From Perkinsus chesapeaki (lineage: Eukaryota > Perkinsozoa > Perkinsida > Perkinsidae): DNA of 55,213 nucleotides. The notes beneath the pieces are model-generated. The model did no database searches, had not been told where the DNA came from, and saw only the letters and a program-made list of their open reading frames with translations. The position numbers and the translations under genes are program-made. Of this stretch, positions 11,045 through 21,167 are shown piece after piece (the stretch's first letter is position 1; each line of letters opens with the position of its first letter). The DNA lies in contig JAAPAO010000194.1 of the NCBI GenBank assembly GCA_013115145.1, positions 1-55,213 of the forward strand, in the 5' to 3' direction.

Positions 11045-11431
11045 ATGAACTTTATCTTGTCAGGAGGTTTGACTTGGATGTCTTGGATGGGTGCCTCCTC
11101 GCCTACATCATCTGTAACCAATAGGAAGGTGTTATCGTCGACACAGCAGTCCAGTAGTAGACAGCTGCCAGTGAGGCAGCAGCAGCAGCCGTCCTCCTAT
11201 AACGTATGGTGCTTAAGTGATGGCACACCATTCAACAAGGGCCTGTGCTATCCAGTACACTATGCATCATCGATATCCCTAGTATACCCCACCGAGACCA
11301 CCGCCGATCACCACTACGAGTTCCCTCTCGAGCCGCCATCTCGGCCACAAGGCTGGTCCATCCAGGAATGGAGGATCGCCTGTGATGCTGTTGCTGATGG
11401 CATTACCACTACTATATTTAAGCGCGTATAA
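11045..11431 (+). CDS. Hypothetical small protein
   Basis: A single open frame of 128 codons from ATG 11045 to a stop at 11429-11431. The N-terminal half is Ser/Gln-rich with a short polyQ; the C-terminal half is Tyr/Pro-rich and ends WSIQEWRIACDAV...FKRV. It matches no family I know and has no signal peptide or membrane segment. It sits between two well-supported genes and reads along the plus strand. It could be a lineage-specific protein or a chance frame. About 270 bases without recognisable content separate it from the next gene. Confidence 0.4.
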   Translation: MNFILSGGLTWMSWMGASSPTSSVTNRKVLSSTQQSSSRQLPVRQQQQPSSYNVWCLSDGTPFNKGLCYPVHYASSISLVYPTETTADHHYEFPLEPPSRPQGWSIQEWRIACDAVADGITTTIFKRV

Positions 11432-11703
11432 TATACTATTATTAATTCTGCCCGATCACGCAGACCACTGCCCCTTCAACAACAACCGTGGAGCTCCACC
11501 TTGCACCAGCGTCGGTTGGCATTTTTTCGGACGCTTCCATAGCAAGCCTTCCATACTGGAAATTAGACGGCTTGCAGTAAAGTCTCAGTATATGAGACGC
11601 CCTATTTCTTAGCTTAGACTCCCTCAATGGCATTCATGCTGTTTTGAGTTGGTGAATGGTTAGTTGCCAGTGTAGCGCGTCAGGGTACTGTGACCGCCGG
11701 AGT

Positions 11704-14149
11704 ATGGTTGGGATGCTGCCAGAGTCCGATGAGGCTCTTGGAGATCTTCTACTCACTTTACCCACTGACGATGAGCTGCTTCAGGTCGGAGAGGAACGTA
11801 TCCCTATCACGCGGGAGAGGAAGTCTGCTCGGTGAGTGCGGCAAAGTAGAGTGGCATTTCCGTATACTGCCAACGGAAAAAGTTTCGGAGGAGATTTCAC
11901 GGAATTTTCGCTGTATCGACTTTATATGCTGGAGTTCTACTGCGGTGATTCCCGGTAGATTTTCAGTTCGGTGGTGGGCAAGTCGCGGAGATTCGGTGAT
12001 ACCGTTCCTTTCAGAACACTTTCCTGTGGGGTAGGTACCGTGGCCTGTGTGATAGCTTCCGAGATGACATCCGAGGCACTGATGATAAGCTAAGGCTATC
12101 GGCTTGCAACTTTGAGCTGCAGTATGCCAGTACATACTTCACCAGACTTAATATGCTAAAGTGAGTCACGATGGTTGGTCCTACCCAGCATCGTTCCGAG
12201 TGAAATGGGTCCCCGACTGGACACCAGAGATGCATATAACTTCATGGCGATGAGATAATGTGGAGTTCTAGGGAAACGGTCCTAGAGTAGAGATGTAGCA
12301 GAGCGTTCGGTGGGAAGTACGTTGCTAGTGAAGGAAGAGGAATGAAAAACAATTTAATATTTGCATATGTTCCTTGCTCTATAGCACCCTGTTGAGCGTC
12401 CGTGTGGTCTTAGGCGAAGCGTTCTCGAGGCAGCTAGAGTGAAGTGGGTGATATCCAAGGCCATCCCTGGTGACCATCTTCTAGAGGGAATAGGTCATGT
12501 CACTGACCGTGATCGTGGGGTGGGTGTATTGGTAGTACCAGAGGTCGCTAGGCCCCTACAGGTTCCAGTGGCGATCTATGGATGTCTCGTAAAGGAGGTC
12601 AAACTGCGGCCTTCAGTACTGGCTGAGATACAGAAGACCGCTGGGGTCAGCGGCATACATCCGGCCATGGTAGTCGGGTCATTGGGAGGTGGCCTGGAGG
12701 CAGTGGCGTGCACTCTCAGACTTCCCAGGGTTATTCTGTTACTGATACCTATACATCTGATGAGGATAAGGTGTTCTTGGAAGACAGCAGTTCTCGTATT
12801 CAACTGGTGGTTAAGGAGGGTTCAAGTGTCGACCTGAGCAAGCTGTGTCAGGGGCTGGTAAGTTGGCTCATTGGGAGCGGTGGTGTCGTAGAATCTCGGA
12901 CCACTCCGTTTGCGGAGCTCTCTTAACTGCCTCGCTTGTGCAGGTGCTGGCATTCAAGGGTACTCGAGGGCGCGGGTGTTTTGAAGTTGATGATGTGGTA
13001 CGTCTTGACGCTATGTCAGATTATAAGGCCTCTGTAGGCCTTCCCCACGCCGCTCGTTCCCAGGGCCCTCCCTGCCTCGAGTGAAGGGGGCCCTAAGTAT
13101 GTTGGCTTCGTAAGTGGTTTGTGTCTAGGACAGGAGTCAGAGGCTCGTGCCATGCTGGCAGAGTGGATCACTGGCTCTGCAGGTTGGTCTGCTAAACCTG
13201 GTGAGGCTACAAGCTACGCATCTCAGGTGGACCAGGAGGAGGAGAAGGCATTGATCCTTCGGCTTTGGTTAGACTGGTGATCGCTGGTGACACCCTGGCT
13301 GGGGTAACCACACAGGAAGACTTGAAGAGGGTTGATCAGTTAGCACAATCTCAATGGAAGGGGAATGAATTTACGTTTCAGATTTTTGGTCCAATTAGCG
13401 CGCTCAGTACCGGTCACGATTCTGCCTGGCGCCCAGGACCCGGCCAACTTCGCCCTGCCACAGCAGCCCTTACACTCGGCCCTCTTCCCAGAGTCAAGGA
13501 AGGTGCAGGACCTCACCGCCGAGACCAACCCAGCAAGGCAATGCTCGGCTGCTCTGCTGCCGTTGGTTCGACTTGTACTCTATCAGGTTTGAAGTTGACG
13601 ATTGCGTATTCCTCGGAAGTACCGGTGCCTGTGTGAAGGAGGTAATGCAGTACTCTACGACTGCCGATGGTCTCGGTAAGGCCGGCTCCAAAGTGTCGAG
13701 TCTCATTAAGACTTAGATGCCTTGGAGCTGACGGCCAGAGGTCGAGTCATTGCCCCGACAGCCCCGGATACCATAGCTTGCTATCCCTTCCCTAATTTTG
13801 ACCCATTGGTTGTTGTCGATGGTGAGCCTGCACTCTACGGTTGTCGCATTACTTTTGCTATTTACAGAGGAAGCTGTCCCTCATGTGATGTTCTCGTCGA
13901 ACCATACCAAGTCAGATTACAGAGTTGTGGATATCGGTGATACCACCAGGCTCACGCTCCTTACCATCAGCTCATTTGTGTCGGGTAAGTGTCCCTCTTC
14001 GAAGCAATCGCATATTGTAGCTGTGTTCCCCAGAGCCAAGTATGTTGTTGGTGAATGTGACTGAACCTAGCGACGTTGTTAAGGTCAATTTCAAAGCTAA
14101 TATGTGTGGAGTGGATGGTGAAGTGGTATCGATGGACACCTCATCATAA
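11704..14149 (+). CDS. POLD2: DNA polymerase delta small (B) subunit, POLD2/Pol31 type
   Basis: Regulatory subunit of replicative DNA polymerase delta, with an OB fold and an inactivated calcineurin-like phosphoesterase domain. Exons begin 11704-11831, 12035-12160 and 12414 onward; the first two introns are long (203 and 253 bases) and later ones are short. Recognised blocks in order: FELQYASTYFTRLNMLK spliced to RSVLEAARVKW; VPVAIYGCLVKEVKLRPSVL; DEDKVFLEDSSSRIQL; YVGFVSGLCLG; LVIAGDTLAG; the hallmark PGAQDPANFALPQQPLH; and SPTAPDT-like APTAPDTIACYPFPNFDP. The protein ends near MDTSS with the stop at 14147-14149. The PG-x-x-DP-x-N-x-x-LPQQPLH motif is diagnostic of the family. Exact joins between 12660 and 12740 and between 13640 and 14050 are uncertain, but the family assignment is firm. 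Confidence 0.9.
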
Positions 14150-14454
14150 TGCAGAATTCATTCGGCTTCTTTTACTCTCCTATATTTTGCGTTCGAGTGG
14201 TATCTAGAGAACCCTTCAAGTCGACTGCTAGGAGAGGATTCCGACGAAGCGTTCGGTGATGCGCATCAGACGCACTGACGTTGTATGACGGCAAGGGGAT
14301 CTGATCGTATAATACGATTCGTATTACGGGAATTGCACCAACTACCTGAAAGAAATGATCGGAGGGCCATAGTTATTAAGCAACTTTTGCGCAACTGATA
14401 GGGTATAATTAGACACCGTTTGATTCACACACTAAACATCGTTATATAAAATGG
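14150..14454. other. Intergenic, convergent 3' ends
   Basis: About 300 bases between the POLD2 stop and the stop of the minus-strand secreted protein. It becomes AT-rich near 14380-14455. No gene, repeat or clear processing signal can be supported. Confidence 0.5.
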
Positions 14455-15549
14455 TTAAGACTTAAAAGGAATAATAGGATCCAATTGTAGTAGTATTACT
14501 GGATCAGGTACATCACCGACGATTAAGAACCATACTGTAGATTTGAAGATGCGGAAAGGGTGTTCTGTGATGGTCGTCTCTTCCAGACGCAACGCCTTTT
14601 TGATGTTAACAGCATCTGACTTTTGCTTATCATCAACTATTCCCAGTTCCCACATGCCATTGATAAGCTTTAGTGGCAGTCTTTGAAGTTGAAGGTTTCC
14701 ATAGTCTTCCGTACGAAGTATTAAATTGCCCCATCTTCCTCCCTCTCGATCAGTGTGTATCCCAAGTGTACCATTGTTGATATCGTTAATTTCTGATATG
14801 ATATACAACCCATCAGGAATTCCCTCCGGTTCACTTGAAGGAATGTTATTATCGTTAACCTTCGGTCGTTTGACCTGGATGGGTCCCTTCTCCAGCGTGA
14901 GGGGCCGTTTAAGCGCGGGTCTCAGCACAGGGAATCTATCAGGGTTAACATGAGGAGTTGATGGGCCAGCATGGTCATCAGACTTAATCAAAGTAATGAA
15001 GTCAGATACGCCACCAATAGACGAATATAGTCGATCTGGCAGATTGCGTTTAGGCCATACGCCAATCTTCAGTGTCGAATCCTCTTTCATCTTACACAGT
15101 ATCATATCTTTATTCGTAGCTTTCTTATTTATACCCATCTCATTATACAATGATATGAAATACATATCGAGCTCACCGTCGAAGTAGAAGGAATCCGCAT
15201 TGTATCTTCGGCCTTGGTATTCCAGATCTTTATAGATAGCTCCACGAGAATATTTCCGAATCGGCATCGTGTTGCTTATTAAGGGAGGTTTCCCATCAAC
15301 ACCTATTTCCAACATACCCCTTTGTCCTTCTTCTTGATCCGTCCCAACGTGAAGTGTTAGACTAGTTATCTTAGGAAGGGTATCAGATATTCTACCATTC
15401 TTGTTTGTTACAGCGGTGTATGTTCCAGCGGGAATGTCCAAGCCGGTGGCATAGTGCTCTCTTCTCGATTTAGCGGTACTCTCTACATAAAGCGGCCCAG
15501 AGGATAACAACAAAAAGATAAATGGTATACCAATAACCGTCATCATCAT
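14455..15549 (-). CDS. Secreted protein of unknown function with internal duplication
   Basis: Intronless, 364 aa, starting at a run of three ATG codons (15549, 15546, 15543). A hydrophobic signal peptide (VIGIPFIFLLLSSG) is followed by YVESTAKSRR. Two related modules are seen. The first, at about residues 40-95, has PAGTYTAV and then SLTLHVGTDQEEGQRGMLEI. The second, at about 245-300, has PDGLYIIS and then GTLGIHTDREGGRWGNLIL. They are joined by a linker with basic, proline-rich stretches such as KRPLTLEKGPIQVKRPK. The base composition is visibly more AT-rich than the flanking genes. I recognise no family; it behaves like a lineage-specific secreted protein. Confidence 0.75.
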   Translation of the reverse strand: MMMTVIGIPFIFLLLSSGPLYVESTAKSRREHYATGLDIPAGTYTAVTNKNGRISDTLPKITSLTLHVGTDQEEGQRGMLEIGVDGKPPLISNTMPIRKYSRGAIYKDLEYQGRRYNADSFYFDGELDMYFISLYNEMGINKKATNKDMILCKMKEDSTLKIGVWPKRNLPDRLYSSIGGVSDFITLIKSDDHAGPSTPHVNPDRFPVLRPALKRPLTLEKGPIQVKRPKVNDNNIPSSEPEGIPDGLYIISEINDINNGTLGIHTDREGGRWGNLILRTEDYGNLQLQRLPLKLINGMWELGIVDDKQKSDAVNIKKALRLEETTITEHPFRIFKSTVWFLIVGDVPDPVILLQLDPIIPFKS

Positions 15550-15787
15550 TATTAACAGACGTTGCAGTCTCGTTGTCAGTTACGTTATTCCACCACGTCT
15601 CCCATCTTCGCCGCCGTCTCGTCGTAAAAGCGGAGCGATGCGAACTTGGAGAGTGGTGTCGCACTAATAGATGCGGGATGTAACTTATATAGCCGCCAAA
15701 ATATTACTCCTTAGTCCGAAAGGATACTGATATGAATAATACACCGAATTTCTAGAGTCAGAGCTCACCCAGATTCACCCAACATAT

Positions 15788-16282
15788 CTAAGATAAAGTG
15801 GTTAAAGTAGATAGGTCAAGTAGTTTACCATGATAGAAAAGAGAGGGAGAGGATGGAACCGTTACTTGCTTGGAAACTCGACGGTGAAACCTTGGACGAA
15901 AGATACGAAAATAGGCTAGAATTAAACGACGTACGCGAGCGCCTGCCTGCGCACATGCCAGCAGTGGGGGCGTGTCTGAGGAGTCGCGGAACCATCGCTT
16001 ACGAACCAATATGTGCATCTCCCAGTTAGGATTCCCAGTCTCATCATGCGCCAAGATTAATACGTAACTTTGTGGGTTCAATTGGACCCTCAAGCAACGC
16101 GGATGGAACTCGATACTTAGTGCCTCGCGCGCTTGAGAGGCACCACTCGACATGATCTCAATTTCAGAAACCGTGTGCTCGGCATTTCTGCGCACTTGGA
16201 AATCGAGCGGACGCGCTCTTGTGAACCTGATGCAATTTGAACGATAGTATCTTCGTGAAGCTTCTAAATGAGTTCCTGTCAT
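15788..16282 (-). CDS. Hypothetical protein (weak support)
   Basis: An open frame of about 165 codons from ATG 16282, or about 120 from ATG 16156. It contains LSIEFHPRCLRVQLNPQSYV and ILAHDETGNPNWEMHILVRKRW, which look like protein-like strand patterns, and a basic C-terminus. No family is recognised and no paralogue is visible in the window. The region has no competing gene on the other strand. It could be real, or a chance frame in an otherwise empty 1-kb spacer. Confidence 0.3.
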   Translation of the reverse strand: MTGTHLEASRRYYRSNCIRFTRARPLDFQVRRNAEHTVSEIEIMSSGASQAREALSIEFHPRCLRVQLNPQSYVLILAHDETGNPNWEMHILVRKRWFRDSSDTPPLLACAQAGARVRRLILAYFRIFRPRFHRRVSKQVTVPSSPSLFYHGKLLDLSTLTTLS

Positions 16283-16626
16283 ACGATTCGGTCTTAGTCT
16301 ACAAGCCAACGGAAGCCACCGTCGTGGCTCTGATTCAGAGTGTGCCGTGACTCGACAAACTTGCCCTGACACAAAGCATGTCCCAATCTAGCTTACACTG
16401 GAAAACACTGCGACGCAGATTCGGTAGCAGGCTCTCGATTGAAGCACCCACATATATCCAAGGAGTTAAAGATGAGGCAATCGTGGGACCTTAGCAGGCA
16501 TCTTACCATTTAAAGTAAACCGATCTCGTTCCAGGCGAACTAGCTCCCGTTGCCAACACAATAGACAGGAACTGTCAAGCTAGCGTGTTAAAACAGGGAT
16601 TAGTTCCACAGATTGTTCTACGCATA

Positions 16627-17241
16627 ATGTCATCCTTCTGGGCTACTATCAAGGAGGCCTTTCGCATATCGTTCACTTCACGTTATGTATTATTATGGGC
16701 ATGCTACCTTTTGATCGTAACTGGTTATTCGATTGCTACGTATTTTTCCCAGACGCATCCAACTGATGCTATCAACGGTTACATTGTGGCCACCTATTTG
16801 GTTTTTGTTATCATTTTGCCGCCTCCGCTGATTCTGTATTACTCGTGGCAGATGGAAGCTAGCCGCCGGAATCGGGAGCGCAGGCGCTTGAAGCGCGAAA
16901 GGGCTGCTGAAGCCTTCGCGGTGAAGTGGCGGCGCTGGCTTGACAAGCACACCAAGGTTGAGCCCTACAAGAAGGTTGCGCTTGAGCGGAATATCTCCCA
17001 ATGCTCGACCGTTGCAGATGGTGATGATAGAGAATGCTGCTCAATCTGCCTTGTCGAGTTTGATGACGGCGACATTCTAAGAAATTTGCCATGTCACCAT
17101 ATGTACCATGACGAATGTTTTAATGAGTGCTTCTCTGAGCTGCCTCGAGGTAAGCACCATAAGTGTCCAATGTGCCGTGCCCGGATTGGTCCCGAGATTC
17201 GCGGCCATCTGGATGAGATCGGCAATCCTATTCCGAGCTGA
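16627..17241 (+). CDS. Two-TM membrane RING-H2 protein (putative E3 ligase)
   Basis: Intronless. The start chosen is the first ATG, at 16627 (MSSFWATIKEAF), giving 204 aa. Two membrane segments lie near residues 18-40 (LLWACYLLIVTGYSIATYF) and 55-75 (YLVFVIILPPPLILYY). A highly basic helix (RRNRERRRLKRERAAEAF) follows on the presumed cytosolic side. The C-terminal RING-H2 has CCSICLVEF, then LPCHHMYHDEC, then KCPMCRARI, with all eight zinc ligands visible. The layout is typical of ER or endomembrane ubiquitin ligases. The partner E2 and substrate are unknown. Confidence 0.85.
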   Translation: MSSFWATIKEAFRISFTSRYVLLWACYLLIVTGYSIATYFSQTHPTDAINGYIVATYLVFVIILPPPLILYYSWQMEASRRNRERRRLKRERAAEAFAVKWRRWLDKHTKVEPYKKVALERNISQCSTVADGDDRECCSICLVEFDDGDILRNLPCHHMYHDECFNECFSELPRGKHHKCPMCRARIGPEIRGHLDEIGNPIPS

Positions 17242-17578
17242 TATAGGTTATTGCATAGTGTCTATTATGTAACACTTCCTTATCATTTTAATTATGTCTA
17301 TTTTTGTCTTGTAACTGCGTGCTGCAGTCAGTGATGACCACAATTTTCAAGTCTAGATCACTGTCGTTGTGTTGTTAGATTCTTCTAGTAGCAGCAGCCT
17401 TTTCTCGTGTGTGCCGGTGCGCGACAACAATAGTGATAGACACGCGACACAATTCTGTCTGAAAGCTATGTTTACAATCAGCATGCTTAACCTATGTATG
17501 AGCTACGAGTTTTCCTTGAGAAATTGGCAAACGCACAGGTGGCACTTTTCCGTGGGTAGTTTTCGTACTTCTTCTTTC
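17242..17578. other. Intergenic / 5' leader of secreted protein
   Basis: AT-rich after the RING gene stop. An open frame continues upstream of the next gene's likely start but lacks protein-like character, so it is treated as untranslated leader. Confidence 0.4.
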
Positions 17579-18367
17579 ATGACCATGAAGTTCACCACAG
17601 CTATTGCTACTTTGGCCTGTTTCGCTACTGCCGGTGCTATCACCAGCAACGAGGCTCGTGTTGACAACACTCTGGCCGAGATCCTCGCCACTGGAGTTCC
17701 ACAAATAAACTCCATCATCTCTGCCAAACTCCCAAAGGCCATGGTCTTCAATCCGCCAGTCGGAATCGCCAGCTCCGAGCGTTCTCGTTTCCTCCACATC
17801 GGCGAGGGCTACAACGTCTCCCTGATGCAGCTGAACAACGTGGAGTCCCTTCAAGTCGACTTGATGGAGCCCTCCGTCACTTCGACGAACGAGTCCATTA
17901 CGCTTGGCATGGATATCTCGGCGAAGTTCACCGAAGCCCCACGTGTATTTGGCTACGTTGATGCCTACTACGGCAAGCTCAGCGCCGAAGGCGATATTCA
18001 GGTCTCCATTGATGAGATATCTCTCAGCACTCGTATCGACCTCACTATAGCTCTGGTTGATAACACCGGTATCATGGTGAGCGCTCATATAGATGATCTT
18101 AAGATGGATCCTATCAATGTGGAGAATCTTGACATCTACTGGGGCATCGATGGTCACGAAATACCCCACTGGCTTGATGATGTGTTCAATGATCTTCTCA
18201 ACCTCAACGTCGACCTTGCTGAGGACATCGGTCGGTGTATTGAGAAGGAGCTCATTAAGAAGCTCACTGCTGAAGGTATTGTTGTTGGCAACAAAGAGCT
18301 CACTCATTTCGCTCCTCTGATATTCCCTATGCTATTTGACAAGATCAATGCTTTCCTTCAAGCCTGA
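17579..18367 (+). CDS. Secreted protein, possibly BPI/TULIP-like lipid-binding
   Basis: 262 aa from ATG 17579 (MTMKFTTAIATLACFATAGAI), which gives a clean signal peptide. The mature part alternates hydrophobic and polar residues in long amphipathic strands (NNVESLQVDLMEP, EGDIQVSIDEISLS, RIDLTIALV). It ends in an amphipathic helix with a single late Cys (GRCIEKELIKKL). This strand-rich pattern with short repeated beta stretches resembles tubular lipid-binding (BPI/LBP/SMP-like) domains, but no signature residue proves it. Codon use is rich in C-ending codons, as in well-expressed genes. A long antisense frame covers 17492-18307 and is treated as a shadow. Confidence 0.7.
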   Translation: MTMKFTTAIATLACFATAGAITSNEARVDNTLAEILATGVPQINSIISAKLPKAMVFNPPVGIASSERSRFLHIGEGYNVSLMQLNNVESLQVDLMEPSVTSTNESITLGMDISAKFTEAPRVFGYVDAYYGKLSAEGDIQVSIDEISLSTRIDLTIALVDNTGIMVSAHIDDLKMDPINVENLDIYWGIDGHEIPHWLDDVFNDLLNLNVDLAEDIGRCIEKELIKKLTAEGIVVGNKELTHFAPLIFPMLFDKINAFLQA

Positions 18368-18983
18368 GCTATATAGTTTTTCCTCTCGGTTTGTCCAGTT
18401 TGTTTGGACAGTTTGAACCGTGTCTTGGCTTTAGTTCTCTTGGCTCTTTAAAGTCATATTTTCCTGGCTATCCGCTACATGTTGAGTTAATACTCATTAA
18501 CAGTTGCTTAGCGTCAACAAGCACATAATTTCCGTTCATCTTCCGCGTTCCTAAAATCGTACATATTGAGCTTATCGCTTCAACAGTATTGATGCCTTCC
18601 ACCTATCTCTATTGAGCGTATAATACTATAGCTAAATCAGCACCAATTAGCTAACTGCCCTCTAACAGATTCTTCAACGCATCTCCCGACCTCACTTAGC
18701 CTTAGACATGCCCTCTATGCGATATTGCGATGAATGATTTGTCGTACCAGATTCTTCCCGCTGGGAGCTACTGTAAGCACACAATCGTCATGGTCCCCTA
18801 GCTGTAAGACCTCTAGCTCTATTTTGTAAGAGTTTCATCGTCCTCAGGCGAGTACCATTTGTGAGCGTTTTGACGCGAGTAAAACCGCTCGTCTTTGTAT
18901 AATCGTCGCGCCGCTCGCAAGAGACGTGCGATGTACGCAAGAGCATAACTAATCTGCTCGTTTGCAGACGTTTTTCTTAATTG
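18368..18983. other. Intergenic region
   Basis: About 615 bases between two plus-strand genes for secreted proteins. It is AT-rich early and holds no supportable frame. Close upstream of the next start there is tttgcag at about 18961-18967, a possible splice acceptor for a 5' leader, or for spliced-leader addition if this is indeed Perkinsus. Confidence 0.4.
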
Positions 18984-20852
18984 ATGCGTTTTTCCTCTAC
19001 TACTGCTGCTGCCTTAGCCGTCGCCTTGTCAGTGCCCGTGTCGGTGACATGGGCCTGTACAACAGTTGCGGTATCCAAGGAAGCATCTAGCACTGGTGTG
19101 GCAATGCTGGCCCATTCAGCCGATTGCTTCATTTGTGACTCTCGTGTGGCTTTGGTCCCAGCTCGTGATCATAACGAGGGTGATGACCACAAGGTTTTCG
19201 GTATTAACCAGCCGTTCCCGAGGGCTTACAACGACAGAGCGGCCATCTATCTCCCTCCAGCCGGCAAGAACTTCACCGAGCCTAGCGCCAGGATCCCAGA
19301 GGTCCCGCACACATATGCTATGTGGGAGTCTAACTATCCTCTTATGAACGAGGAGGGCCTTACTGTAGGAGAGTCTAGTACCAACTCTAAGGTCCCTGGT
19401 GGTTTTGGTGTCGATCTTGCTAATCCTGAAACCGGTGAATTCGGTGAGGCCAAGTTCAGCATCAAAGAGCTCATCCGTGTTGGTTTGGAGAGGTGCACCA
19501 CGGCCGAGTGTGCCGTAAAGGTGATGGGTGCCACCGCCGAAAAGTACGGCTTTTATCCCGAGTCTGTTGGCGCTGGTGAGTCCCTCACTATAGCCGACAC
19601 TAAGGGGTCTACATGGGTGTTCGACATCAGTCATGACTCGACAGGCAAGTCTGCCATCTGGGCCGCCCAGAGGGTTCCTGCCGGTCATGTGGCAGCTATA
19701 GCCAACCAGTTCACCATCAAGGAGATTAAAGAGGATGAACCCGATAATTATATGTTTTCGGCCAATGTGAAGTCGGAAGCTCTCAAGCTAGGTTTGTGGG
19801 ACGGCAAGAGTCCCTTTAGTTTCGTAAAGGCTTATGGTGTTAACAACGTTAAGCCCAGTTACACTAGTATCAGACTCTGGGCCATCTTCAACTATGTGGC
19901 CCCTGGCATCGAGTTCAATGTGGACCCTTTTGAGCTCCCCTTCTCTGTGGCCGCCACGAAGCCTATCACTCGTGATGACCTAATGGCTATCTTCAGAACC
20001 AATTACGAGGACACTCCCTTCGACATGACTCAGGGTATCTTGGCTGGAATCTACCATAATCCCTACAGAATTGAAGGTGGTGATGGTTTAACCCAAGTCC
20101 CTGGTGAGTTCGCTCGTGGCATCTCTATTCCTAGAACTACGTACACTATGCTGGGATATCCGGACCCGGCCAATCCGGTTGTTTTCTATGGTACAGACCA
20201 GCCCAGCTCAAGCGTCTTTGTACCGTTCCTCGCTAAGACATTAAAGGAGGCATCGGCTGATGATCTTGAGGGCTCGAAGAAGTTGTATTCTTCCTACTAC
20301 CAAGAAGGCAACAGAGCCGACTTCTCTACGTCACGGGACAGCGCCTGGTGGGCATTTGATTTCGTCTCTAATTGGATGAACATGAACTACCAGAACATGT
20401 CCCAGCAATATGTCCAGCCCGCTATTGCCGAGTGGCAGCCCCAGATGCTAGCTGCCGCGGACTCGGCCAACACCAATGAGACCAAAGACGCTCAGGATGC
20501 TGTGGTGAAGGCTTGGTGGGATCTCTCTGATAAGCTGGTTGTCCGCTACAATGATGGCTATTATAGTTTCCCGGAGTCCGACCCCGAGAAAGTTTTTTAT
20601 ATGGGATATCCTGCCGATTACCTTGCCCAGATAGGCTTCAACAAGGACTACATTTACCCGAAGTACGTTCAAGCCGCTGGGACACCCGTACACGCCGCCG
20701 ACACTATAATCGAAAGAGTGGGGATGTCCTACTGGTCGGTTGCAGTTGCTGTTGTGGTCGCACTTGTCGTCGGTGTTTTGGCCGGCCGTTTGTCGAGTAA
20801 GAAGCAGCGGGTGGCCGACACTCAAAAGGCTCTGTTGGCCTCGGAGCACTGA
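18984..20852 (+). CDS. Peptidase family C69 (dipeptidase/secernin-like), membrane-anchored
   Basis: Intronless, 622 aa from ATG 18984. The signal peptide (TAAALAVALSVPVSVTWA) ends directly before CTTVAV. In C69 enzymes a Cys exposed at the mature N-terminus is the Ntn-hydrolase nucleophile, so signal cleavage before this Cys would activate the enzyme. Family features downstream: AHSADC and the RDHNEGD stretch; MNEEGLTVGESS; ECAVKVMG; ADTKGSTWVFDIS; AIANQFTI; and late SAWWAFDFVSNW. A C-terminal membrane segment (SYWSVAVAVVVALVVGVLAG) and a short basic tail mean that, unlike soluble bacterial PepD, it would be anchored with the catalytic domain lumenal or extracellular. It probably cleaves dipeptides or acts as an acyl/amide hydrolase; the substrate is not deducible. 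Confidence 0.9.
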   Translation: MRFSSTTAAALAVALSVPVSVTWACTTVAVSKEASSTGVAMLAHSADCFICDSRVALVPARDHNEGDDHKVFGINQPFPRAYNDRAAIYLPPAGKNFTEPSARIPEVPHTYAMWESNYPLMNEEGLTVGESSTNSKVPGGFGVDLANPETGEFGEAKFSIKELIRVGLERCTTAECAVKVMGATAEKYGFYPESVGAGESLTIADTKGSTWVFDISHDSTGKSAIWAAQRVPAGHVAAIANQFTIKEIKEDEPDNYMFSANVKSEALKLGLWDGKSPFSFVKAYGVNNVKPSYTSIRLWAIFNYVAPGIEFNVDPFELPFSVAATKPITRDDLMAIFRTNYEDTPFDMTQGILAGIYHNPYRIEGGDGLTQVPGEFARGISIPRTTYTMLGYPDPANPVVFYGTDQPSSSVFVPFLAKTLKEASADDLEGSKKLYSSYYQEGNRADFSTSRDSAWWAFDFVSNWMNMNYQNMSQQYVQPAIAEWQPQMLAAADSANTNETKDAQDAVVKAWWDLSDKLVVRYNDGYYSFPESDPEKVFYMGYPADYLAQIGFNKDYIYPKYVQAAGTPVHAADTIIERVGMSYWSVAVAVVVALVVGVLAGRLSSKKQRVADTQKALLASEH

Positions 20853-21167
20853 AGTCCGTAGACCTTTCGAGACTCCCGAGGGTTTTCATGATGGATCGAG
20901 CTGCTGCTGCTGAGTAACGTTAATGTCTCAATCACTGCCCCCCTCCCCCTCTCTCATAACATAGTTTCCAAATGTATCCTATTTCTGTCGTAGGCTACGG
21001 CATAAGAGGTTTTCTCAAGTCGCCGGGACACACATAAGGGATTTGCGTTGTGACAATTCGTGTCCCACTGCTAGAGTCAGGTTACTTTAGAGAGATCCTG
21101 ATATGAGTCCTGTCTCGATGTTACTGGATATCTGCCCTGGAGTGGGAAGGGTAGTAGTTCTTTGGAG

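Noticed and set aside
17492-18307. A 271-codon minus-strand frame opposite the secreted protein at 17.6-18.4 kb
   Set aside because: It lacks a targeting signal or domain. The plus strand has a signal peptide and regular amphipathic strands; strong codon bias of the plus gene keeps the antisense frame open.
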